Shown here: piece by piece, positions 24,160-35,300 of the stretch | Numbering within the stretch: the stretch's first letter is position 1 | Layout: each line of letters begins with the position of its first letter | NCBI RefSeq assembly: GCF_947623445.1 | Contig: NC_135245.1 | Span: 17,367,501 to 17,431,500, forward strand | Length of the DNA: 64,000 bases | From: Clavelina lepadiformis | Taxonomy: Eukaryota; Chordata; Ascidiacea; Aplousobranchia; Clavelinidae | Direction of reading: 5' to 3' | Notes under the pieces: generated by a model | Databases searched by the model: none | What the model was told of the DNA's origin: nothing | Seen by the model: only the letters and a program-made list of their open reading frames with translations | Position numbers and translations under genes: made by a program

Positions 24160-25922
24160 ATGCATCGTAAATCTAACACAGACTATTACAAGGTACTTGG
24201 TGTCACTAAAGCTGCCACAGAAGAAGAGATTAAAAAGGCGTAAGTATTGCTGCATGATCAACGATGGTGAGAAGTGTGAAACCGTTTCCTCATTCTATAT
24301 ATAGACGCTTTCATCTGAGAGGAAATCAGCTGCTTGAATCAATTATATACTCGTGTAAATTTGCCATGTCAGACTGCCGCAGTATTGTAGCAATTTGTAT
24401 TTGTGAAAAACACCACATCCGCTTAAATTAAGAAGAGGACATATGATAAAAAATTGATGAAATCATTTCTGATGTGTCAATATAGACTTCAGTGAAATGA
24501 GTTCAAAATCTTATACGTGGCTTGTTATTTTGTGCAAATAAGTTTCTTTGTGTCTACTTGCAGTGTTGTAAATGACTGTGCAGATACAAGTAGAATTTTT
24601 GAGATGTTTGCAATAGGTTGTGTTGCTGAGTAATTGTGTATTTCTGCAGTTACAAGAAGTTGGCAAAGCAATGGCACCCTGATAAAAACCCAAAGCAAAA
24701 AGACCATGCTGAGAAAAAATTCAAAGAAATTTCTGAAGCTTACCAGGTTTTATCAGATGGTAGGTCGTGCAACGGTAATTCTAACTAGTTTCATTTTATT
24801 TAGTAAAAATGTGCAAACAGAAGCCGGTTTCATTAACAAAACTTTACAAGGTCAAGTTTACTTTATAATTTTTGCATGAAAAGGTGTGAAGAGGATTGAT
24901 TATGATAAAAATCGAGATTATTATGAAAGAGACAGAGAAATGGACGAAATTCTACGGAAAAATGAAAGAGGTGAGGCGACAATAGCATCCAATGATCTAC
25001 AACCATAAGTGAACCCATTTTTCCTTCTCATAAAACATCTTTTCACCACGGCAGTGCAGAGAATGGCAAAAGAGCAGGAAGATTATACTAAGCGACAAGA
25101 TGAAAGGAGAAGAAGAGCACAGAGAGCAAGACAAAATGAAAACTTCTCTTACAACGACGCGGCATTCTCCTTCAGTGACCCGGAAAAATCTTTCAATGAC
25201 TTCTTTATGGTACCACATGAAGCCTTTACCTCTTAATTATTGTTTTCCATTCTAGAATGTCAATGAAGTTGTTTTGTTCCTATTACTTTTCTTAGGATCG
25301 TGAAAGATGGAGGCAAACGGCACCCAACTTACATGAGGCAGATTTTCCTGGAGTGGACAGAATGATGAGGCGTATAAATGATATGATGAACATAAAACAG
25401 GACTTCCCATTTGGCACTTCATCGTTCAGCGGCAGTAAGCATTTACAGATATTGAAACTTAATTTCAGCGTTCTATCGTGGTAATATTTTAATCATGCAG
25501 CTAACGCTCGGATATCCAATGATCTAAATTGTTTGCAAGATGAAGTATTTAAGTTGCAAGCACGGCAAAATCGACTTGGTGAAAGGTTAACTCGATTCAA
25601 GTCGAGAATGCATCGTGATCTTCACATCTACTGCATCTAAATCAATGTACATTTACATGCTAATGACTAATCCCACTAATGATTTCTGCTGATAAATTTA
25701 AAATTGAAATTCTGACAAAATTTTCACTCATAACATTTGAGCAATCGCTATTTAATACTTGGAAACATGTTTTTTTGTGCGTTAAGTTATTATTCAAATT
25801 AAAATTGTTTCATTTTTGCAGATAAAGCATACTCTGGTGGATTTACTGACAGATCAACAGTAAACCAAACATTTGACAAGTTTTTTGCAGAAGATCCTTT
25901 TTCCAAACTACGCATATCATAA
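24160..25922 (+). CDS. DnaJ/Hsp40 co-chaperone, DNAJB-like
   Basis: J-domain co-chaperone that would stimulate Hsp70 ATPase. Exons: 24160-24239, 24650-24759, 24884-24970, 25055-25209, 25296-25434, then either 25822-25922 or 25501-25640. The N-terminal J domain shows [16 protein letters not shown] with the HPD tripeptide, and EAYQVLSD. A charged Glu/Arg-rich middle follows, then an Asp/Phe-rich part ([12 protein letters not shown]). There is no zinc-finger or typical C-terminal substrate domain, so it is not DnaJA. Both candidate last exons start in the correct phase and have their own stop: the distal one gives a Phe-rich tail ending DPFSKLRIS, the proximal one a Leu/Arg-rich, coiled-coil-like tail. 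No precise orthologue is claimed. Confidence 0.85.
25501..25640 (+). CDS. Alternative last exon of the DnaJ gene
   Basis: Following an acceptor ending at 25500 (ATGCAG), this exon continues the frame from exon 5 and stops at 25638-25640. It encodes about 46 residues with regularly spaced Leu and Arg ([20 protein letters not shown]), predicted to be coiled coil. No donor is needed, so it would be a separate 3' end. Confidence 0.5.
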
Positions 25923-26300
25923 ATCTGAGGAACTATTGTCTTTGTACCGTAACTTAATGTGCTTAAAGTCAAACAGGCTGAAAACGTTTATTTACAATGG
26001 TGCAAGACAACATGACAGATAATATAATTATGAGTTCATATTGCTTGTAAAAAATACGATATGTAAATATCAAATTCTTTTTTCATGATACCAACAACAA
26101 GGCCCTATTTTGTTTCATATTCACATCTGGCAGCAGATATATTCAGTTCAAGTAGAAACAATGAAACATGTAAAAAGTAACATCAGTACAGTTTCCTTTA
26201 AGCACTATGCTGTTTCTAAATTATTACGGGCTATCATCATAAAACAGTTCAAAGCGGCGGCAAAGAATTCAACAACAGCATTTTGGTGCCCATGCAGTTA

Positions 26301-29300
26301 TCACTCTCTGGTGGCAGTTGAAGCCGTTGAGAAGCAAAGTTTTACCACATATGGGAAACGAGCATCTGAAAAAGTTTAAGATGGTTAAAATACAGCGGGA
26401 ATCAAGTGTAACTGGTTATCCTACATATTGTAATCATATAGGACTTACTTGGGTTATCAATTTTGTAATGATTGACCATAGTTAGTACTTCCATTGCATG
26501 TGTCTTTGTTTCGAATTCCATGAGCCCAGAAGAGCTTCTTTCACCTGAAGTGAGATCAATCGTCATACAACACTATTTCTTATACAGGTATATCACCAAC
26601 CCAAACACACTTACTTTTCGATTTGAAGGGAGTAAACTGCACAGGAGCTTCAAGGTGAAACTCTTTACAGATCTGAAGGCAATGAAATATTTTATGATGG
26701 TTTCCCTTACTGACGAAAACAGGCACAACTCAAAGCAAAAATCACCTCTGTAATTTTTTCCAAATCAAAGTCTAGCGGAGCATTGTAATAATGAAGCACT
26801 TTCGATGGATTTTGGATTCTGTTCTTGGCAGCTTGTTCAGTCGTTGTAAACCTGGGACATAAAAATAATTAATTCATAGTCACAGATCGATTTAACTTAT
26901 ACGTGACAGTCTGAGACACATTCTGTTATAAACATGCTACCTACACACATGAATTAATTAAGCACAAATCTATTCTGCTGGACTTGCAAATAGGTTTATA
27001 AATAAAAGAGATATGAATATGCACCTGTTGTTTCTAGAACTTGTATAATCAACTTGAGTCGGTGTACCATCGTTTAATTCACCAACCATTCCAGTATCAG
27101 CCAGATACATTTGCTTCGAAGGCCTACAGATCGAAAATATTAAAATTAAAAGTAATACATATGTTGGTTTAATATTTAATAACAACTTACGCAAGCACCA
27201 GTTTGTCTTCATAAAACTTCATCCCTGATAAATTGCTGATAGCTCGATCAACAGCTGCTGGATCGCCCATTTGTACCATGGCCGATCCCGCTTTGCTTTT
27301 CAGAAATTTCACCTTTAAACAAGCAGCGGAAAATCGTAAAGCACCAGATTAGCAGAGCCATAATGTAAGCTGACATCAGCATATTATTACCTTCATAACA
27401 TTCCCGTATAAGCAGAGAATATTGAAAAGTCTGTCGCAATTCATTTTTTCTGGATTTAACCCATACACCATCAACACTGGACTTTGACTGTATGTGTCCT
27501 CCATGCCATAATCACCCATGCCATAGTCTGGTGGGCCCTGTTATTGTAGAGAAATACATTTTAATAACTTCACCGTAAGATGGTATCCGGCATTATTATC
27601 GACTACATTGATACTACAGAGTAGACGTAAGTTATACGCATAATTACAACAATATGGGACCAATACTTTCCATGAAGTCTGTTTGAAGTATGATGATTGA
27701 TGACATATGTCAGCTTTAAAAACCTACGTCAGGTTAAGGTTTAATCGTGACTTTACCTGTTGAGGCGCCATCCCCATCATATTCGGTCGAGGACCCCTGG
27801 GGGCCATCATACCCCGACCTCTTCCACCACCACGAGGTCTTGGACCCATTCCCCTAGGGGGCATTGCTGGAAAACAAATGCATTCGGACTGAATATTTAG
27901 CACTTAAACCCAGTTGTCTGATATTCACTATTTATTCGCTACCTGGTGCTCTGCTGTAACCAGACCCACTATTATATCCTAGTGGAGCGTCACCTAACAG
28001 AGCAGGTTGAATTGTAGCAGCTGCACTGCTTTGAGCATCTGAAACCAAATTGGTATTTTGATATTATAAGTTATAGGAGTTATAGTTATAGTTGAGAAAA
28101 AGTGACCGTAACATTGTGCACATTTACTGATACAACAATAAAGCAATTTGTAAAACACTGTGATAAGCATAACACGGTTATAGTACAGAGCAAAAAAATC
28201 AAGAAAAATGTCAAAAATATGATGCAGGGTAGAGAAGTAAAATACAATAACATTCTGTTGTAGTCTGTCATTCTGTTACACTTTACCATACTTGAGCATC
28301 ACAGTCCTGTAGAAGCAGCTCTACCATACCCTGGGTCAGGCAACATGTTGCAAAATCTTTTTCCGTACAACGACGTCCTTTGTTGAAAACATAAAAAAGT
28401 TATAAAAAATCCTATTGATTTTGATAAGATGACACAGTGGCTGTAGAGTGTTATGTAGCGATGCAAGTGTCCGCCATAATGGTCTTCACACTGAATTGTT
28501 TTGTTCCGTATGTGCAAGTTAGAAAAAAAGTAATGACGCTTGTTGTAAATATGTTGCCTGTCATTGCTGTTGTCTCCTTGTCTTTTAATATGCTTCGGCA
28601 GGTGGTCCTGTATGCCAAGTTTTAGGTGACAATACTCCATTGTTGATGTTACAACTGCATCGTATCAAATGAGGCTCAGGGAAGTTATTGTCGTGGAAAT
28701 GGAGTGTCGTTTTGGATGTCTCTGATATCTCATGAACACCAAATACAGATGGAAATTATTCTTATTATGTATGCACGATGTCACATGTACCAGTTTCACA
28801 ACATGACGCAAATAATAAGTTTTCTCAAGTCATTGATGTTGTGAAGGGTATGCAATTGCAATCATGCCATGATTATGTACATTGAAGTATTCAAGCTGAA
28901 AATTGTTTCCACTTGTAGTGTACCTCCTTGCAAATGCAACAGCTTATAAACATAACAGGTTAACAAATGTCAATTGTCTTAGCTGCCATTCATGACAGTT
29001 GGCTTCCATCGCTGAAGTGAGCGTAATTTTTGGAAATAAAAAACCTTTAGCTTTTGACTTTGCTTTGTGAATGACGTATACAGTATTCGAAATAATACGC
29101 TCTGACATAAGTGTATGTTTCGGCAAAATATATTTCTGAAAATACAAAGTTTTTAGTGGAACTGTAATGGAAAACAAAGCAGTTTAGCTTCAGTGAAAAC
29201 AAGAACGGTATGTTGGTTTTATAATGTGAATTTAGTGTGAATAAACATAAAAGCAAATTCCAATAACATTCAATAAATTGGTATATGCAATTGTTATGAA

Positions 29301-32300
29301 AGTCAGTTTATCAACAAGTATTTTACTGTATCGATCGGTAGCAGCGTTGTGATTATGAAACACGCATCACACATACAGGAAAATATTATTTATATCAATC
29401 ATAAGAAAATGCGAATTATTAGCAAGTAAGTATACCTAAAGCTCCAGTGTAGTCCCATGTTTCATCATCATTTTTGTAAACGTTTAATCTTGCAGGCTGT
29501 AATCGTAATGGATAAATTTTTGAAAAACAATAACGTCTGGATAATGTCAGGCGCCACTATTTACGATGAAAACATGACTACGCACCTTGGCCCATTCGAT
29601 TTTAAGAGTGCAACATCCAGAGTAAATGTCTGCTCCGTTTAATGAAGCTTTCGCCCTCTGTGCAGACTGAATTGAATTAAATGTACGATAGAGTTAAGGT
29701 TATAAACTTTGTTTTTATTTATTTCTAAAGAAAATAATTTCGATAAATAGCAAACTAATGCAAAATGCAGCCTAGAATATTAGAAAAAACTGTTGCAATG
29801 TTGTTAACTAAAAGGATATTCAACCATGGCTTGCACGCCACGTTTTCGAAAAATGACGATTCGTTGGACTTCTCCACACGGCTCACATATTGTGTGCAAA
29901 ACTTCCTGAATTGAACAAAAAGAGAAAGAAGTTTATTTGACGTTTAATCAAACTACATAAATACCTTGAAAATTAACAAAATATACAGTTGCTTGGAGTG
30001 CCGCGGCGAAATAGAAAAGAATTTGAAGTTTTCAGAATAAAAAATTTATATAATATCTGCTTTAAAAAATTAAAGACGAAATTATTGACAATTACCGTAG
30101 TGATGGGATACACAGCGTTCATTATTGTGAAAAGAAGTACTTTGTTTGGTTGATCTGGTGCATCCCTGTTTAAGAAAAGGAATTAAAGTATTGAAGTATA
30201 ATAAATGTAGCACTATGTTCTTTTTTATTTAAAATTATACATACCTACATTTTACACAAGATATCAGCAAAAAAACCTAGTTTAACTGTTTTTTTTTTTA
30301 TTCAAAACCACATATAACCAAAAAAGAGTTTGTCATACCTAGAAAATTTGTGATCACGCTCTCTATACTCCTCCTGCAAATAAACAACAATGAAAACAAA
30401 CTACTACAAAAGGAGGCGGAATTATAGTTATAATTATTATATCTAAGCATCAACACATAGGCAATAAGTTGCATCAGAGCATAGTTCAATGCTCCAACTC
30501 CCAAACTGGTGCCAGAGGCTCAGAACAAATTAATTTTACGCGCTACCAAATGGGGGTACAGTGCAACAGGCTTGAAAACCTGGCAAAAATCAGGGTGCGA
30601 GGACGATAGAAACTGGGTGCAATTCTGAGGTTTAGAGAAAATGCAAAGTCGGTAGGCACGTTTTTCGTCAGAAAAAGTGCGGCCTTTGAGCTATTTTGTT
30701 GCTTTCCTGTATAAAAAAGACATATTTGTATGCTGGACCTTTTCTATGTTGCTAGACTGGAATCTAAGGCTTTTTCAAATGTAACTTTTAACCTGGCAGA
30801 TTTTGGCATATATGTAAATTTTTGACGTGCATAATGTATTTTTTAAGTTTGGTTTTATGAAATAAACTATTGATATGTAATATTGATGTTGGTGTAAACT
30901 AGTTTAGCAATTGGCATAATTCCTCGTACAACTGCGTCCATCGATTCCACTATGATTACTGCCCAAACTGTGATACCATTTCGGTTGCGCACTTCTGCAG
31001 TAAACCACAAACTGTATAACATCTTTATTTATAGATACATTATAAATATAAACTATAGACATCTTGAAGAAATGTTGAATCCTAGCTAGATGCACAGCAG
31101 TGAATGATGATAAAATGGTATCTGTTGGTACAATAATTATACACATCTTATATATCAATAAAAATGTTTCAGGAAAATAATTTTTGCTATTTTACAAACG
31201 TATAACTAGCTGTCTATGCTAGCAAAAATAATAACTAAAAATCTAGGAAGAATCGGTTACAAGTGTTGCATTTGTTTTGCGTTGTGTCTGCCCTGCCGCG
31301 TTCTCTCTTGAGGCCTACTGCGTTTTCCGTGTTTGATTAAGCACACGTGTCTTTTCATGGACGTATTCCAGCCAAGATTCGTAGAGTCAGTCCTGATTTA
31401 AGCTCCTGGAATGAGCTGCTGTGAATGACAATTTAACTGAGCTGCTTTTAATAAAAGATGTGCCTACTGTGTATCTAAGACTGAGGACAGTAAAAACGTA
31501 ACACTGGCGAACACGGCAGGACCTCTTAGATACACAGAAGATTTTATGAAGTTTTACTGAAGAAGCATGAATTTTTTTTATTCTCCGCCTCGTTACCAAC
31601 GTGGCAATAGTTTTTTATCTTTCCTACAAGAATTTGAATCCTTCTGCGACAGCGTCAAAGCATCGGATGCGGCAAAGAAACATGCATTTCTACAAAGCTT
31701 GCCGGAAGATATGAAATTCTCCATGACCGATGGTCGTAAAGAACTCTACGATCTCAGTTATGACGAACTCATTCAACAAGCAAAAGACACGGCTTCAGGT
31801 CTATCTTCACAAAAGCACGCCATGCAACAACTCTTTCAGCGCACTCAAGGTTTTGACGAATCCGTAAGAAGCTTTCTTGAAGCTATAGCCCAATTAGGAA
31901 AAATGGCTTATCCAAACGACGAACAGCATGAAATGCGCAGCAGTGTGCTGTACAACCTACTCGTTCAAGGACTGAGAGACCGTCAACAAGCCTCTCAAAT
32001 CTTACGCGACAACTCTAAAAATGCACAACCGGATTTTTATGCCACAGCAAAGAGCATTATTGAAAACGCAGAACGGACGCATCATGAACCACGTATAATG
32101 ACGTCAGAAGTAGCAGCGGTGGCAAGAGATCACCAGGACGTATCCCAATTAAAACTAACTGTCGAAAAACTTCGGGACGAAATTTCCCAACTGCGAAACG
32201 AAATGAAGACAACAAGAGAACCTCGGGAAGAGAGAAGAAGACTTCAGTGTTTTAACTGTGGAGAATATGGTCACATTGCTCGACGCTGTCATAGGCAGCG

Positions 32301-35300
32301 TGCAAGAAACCTTCGACGTGTTTTTGATGTACATGGAACTAACAGCAATCCACCACGGGAAATCTACCAGGTTCAAACTATGGATCAGGACTTGCATAGG
32401 TATGCCAACATAAACATTAATGAGAGTTCAGTGTTTGCTTTGATTGACACTGGGGCTACCGTTACAGTTATAAGTAAGAGTTTGTATGATACGCTACTGA
32501 CAACATTAACAAAATGCCCTACCGGAATTGGTTTTGTGGGTGCTGGAGGGAAGCCTATAAATATGTTGGGCAGATGTAAGGTTAAAATCTCAGTCGCCGG
32601 TTGTATAGAATTTTGCAATGTTTATGTCTGCGACTCTATCGCTGATCATTGTATCTTGGGAATTGATTATTTACAACATAACCGGTGTGTTGTGAATTAT
32701 GAAAAAATGTTTTTAAAAGCGGGAGGTGGCACCATTCCCATATTAAAATTCCCAGGCCTAGCAAATAGTCATGTTGTTAAGTTGTTAGATTTTGCACGTA
32801 TTCCTCCTTTCACCGAACTGTTACTCCCTGGGACATTTGACGGCCAACCAGACATGCCAGATGTGGAAGTTTTGATCGAACGCCTTAACAACGTTCAAGA
32901 GAAATGGAATGTTGCAGTCGCAGAGTATGTTACCTCTACTCAAGCCAATTTAGTCCAGTTACGCTTGGCAAATCCATCAGACGTCGAAATAGTAATTCCA
33001 AGCGGATCTTCCGTGGCAAGAGTTGTTCCAATTGCAGGTGAAGGCAATGTTCAATATACAAACGCTTACTCAATTCTTCCTATTACAGAGAATAAGTTTG
33101 CCGACGTTGAGTTGCCTGCACTGCACGATGAGTTATGTTTGGACAAATTGGAACTGTCAGAAGTTGAACGTCAAAAGCTGTTTTCCGTAATCTCTTCCTA
33201 TCGTGATGTATTTTCGCTGCACCCGTACGATATTGGACAAACAGAACTGGTCGAACACTCAATCGAAACTGGAGACTCGCTCCCTATACGACAGCACCCA
33301 AGACGCTTGTCTGAACCCCAAAAGCAAAAGGTAAATGAACTAATTGAGGATATGTGTGACAAAGAAATTATTCAACCTTCTCAATCACCTTGGGCTAGTC
33401 CAATTGTATTAGTTCGCAAAAAAGACGGTGATGTGCGGTTTTGCATCGATTACCGTAAGCTGAATGACTGTACAAAAAAGTCTAGTTATCCATTACCTCG
33501 AATTGATGAGAGCTTAGACCAATTGTCTGGATGTCGTTACTTTTCAACTTTAGACCTTCGTTCGGGCTACTGGCAAATTAAAATGAAACCCTCCGATAAA
33601 CCAAAAACTGCTTTTACGTGTTATAAAGGACTCTACGAATTTAATGTTATGCCTTTTGGACTTTGTAATGCGCCGTCAACCTTCCAGCACTTGATGAGAG
33701 TGGTGTTAAACGGCGTTGAGTGGAATGGTGCGATTGCTTATTTAGACGATATTATCGTGTACGGTCGCACATTCACCGAACATATGGAACGTTTGGAAAA
33801 CGTTTTCTCTCGACTTCGACAAGCTGGCCTGAAGCTCGGACCTTCCAAATGTAATTTACTTAAAGAAAAAGTAAAATTTCTTGGCCACGTTGTATCACAT
33901 GAAGGGATATCGTGCGACCCACAAAAAGTAGAAGACGTTTCTAATTGGCCAACACCGAAAACATTGAAAGAAGTTCGCCAATTTTTGGGCTTGTCATCCT
34001 ATTATCGGAAGTTTATTCCAAGTTATTCTCAGATTGCATCACCACTGAACAATTTAGCGCACTCAACTAAAAAGGTTTTTTTGTGGACAGAAGAATGTAA
34101 AAAGGCGTTCGGGCTGCTTAAAGAATTGCTGACAAAATCCCCAGTTCTCCGATACCCCGACCTATCCAAACCTTTTATTGTTGACACAGACGCATGTAAC
34201 ACAGCTGTTGGTTGCGTTCTTTCGCAACTAGTGAATGGCGAAGAACATCCCGTCTCGTACAGTAGTAGATCGCTCACCAAAACCGAGCGAAATTACTCAA
34301 CAACCAGGAAAGAGCTGCTAGCGGTCATTCACGCGTTAAAGGTTTTTCGATGCTATTTAACCGAAGAGTTCCTGCTTAGAACAGATCACGCATCTCTTCG
34401 TTGGCTGTGGGAATCACGAGACACATATGGACAATGCGCTCGCTGGTTCGATTTCTTGTGCAATTTTAACTTTAAATTAATTCACCGCGCAGGAAGAAAA
34501 CACACGAATGCCGACTCGCTTAGCCGTCGTCCTTGTTCAGATGATACTATAAGGGCAGAGCAATTAGACCCCTTGTTTCCGTTTCAAACTGACAGCAGCT
34601 ATGAAAGTTCAATTTCCGCCAAAGAATACCAAGTGTGTTTGATGGATTTTTCAGAAGCATCTGGATGGTCAACCGAAAACACTATTAAGGCGCAGCAAAA
34701 AGATCCAGTGTTGAAAAGACTGTTTCAGTGGATGAGCCAGGAAAGCCGACCATCATTCAAAAAAGTGAAAAATGACAGCAAAGCCCTGCGTCACTATTGG
34801 AATATATTTGGTGAGATTTTTCTACATAATGGTATGCTATATCGAAGAATCGAGAATTCTGTGGAAGAAATTTATGCTCAGTTGCTGGTGCCCTCAACAA
34901 TGAAGAATGATGTGTTGAAGTCTGTTCACGATTTGATTCACGGAGGTGGACACATGGGCGTCAAAAGGACGTTTGCCAGGTTAAAGGAGCGTTTTTTCTG
35001 GCCATTTTGCCACAAAGATGTCGAAACATACTGCAAAGAGTGTTGCTTGTGCGATTTAAGAAAAGTACCAAGGCGAATTGTTCGTGCCCCATTAGTTCCG
35101 TCAGAAGAGAATACACCTATGCAGAAAGTTGAAATCGACGTATTAAGCGGTCTACCCGAAACACGAAACGGCAACCGTTATATTCTTGTCGTTTGTGACA
35201 CCTACACGAAATACATGCAGTGTTGGCCAATGAAATTTCAAAATGCCAAAGATACTGCTTATTTGCTTTACCACCGTTGGGTGACGATACATGGCGTCCC

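Noticed and set aside
30900-31160. Minus-strand frame upstream of hnRNP L exon 2 as the missing RRM1
   Set aside because: Has an acceptor but no RNP1/RNP2-like motif in any frame.
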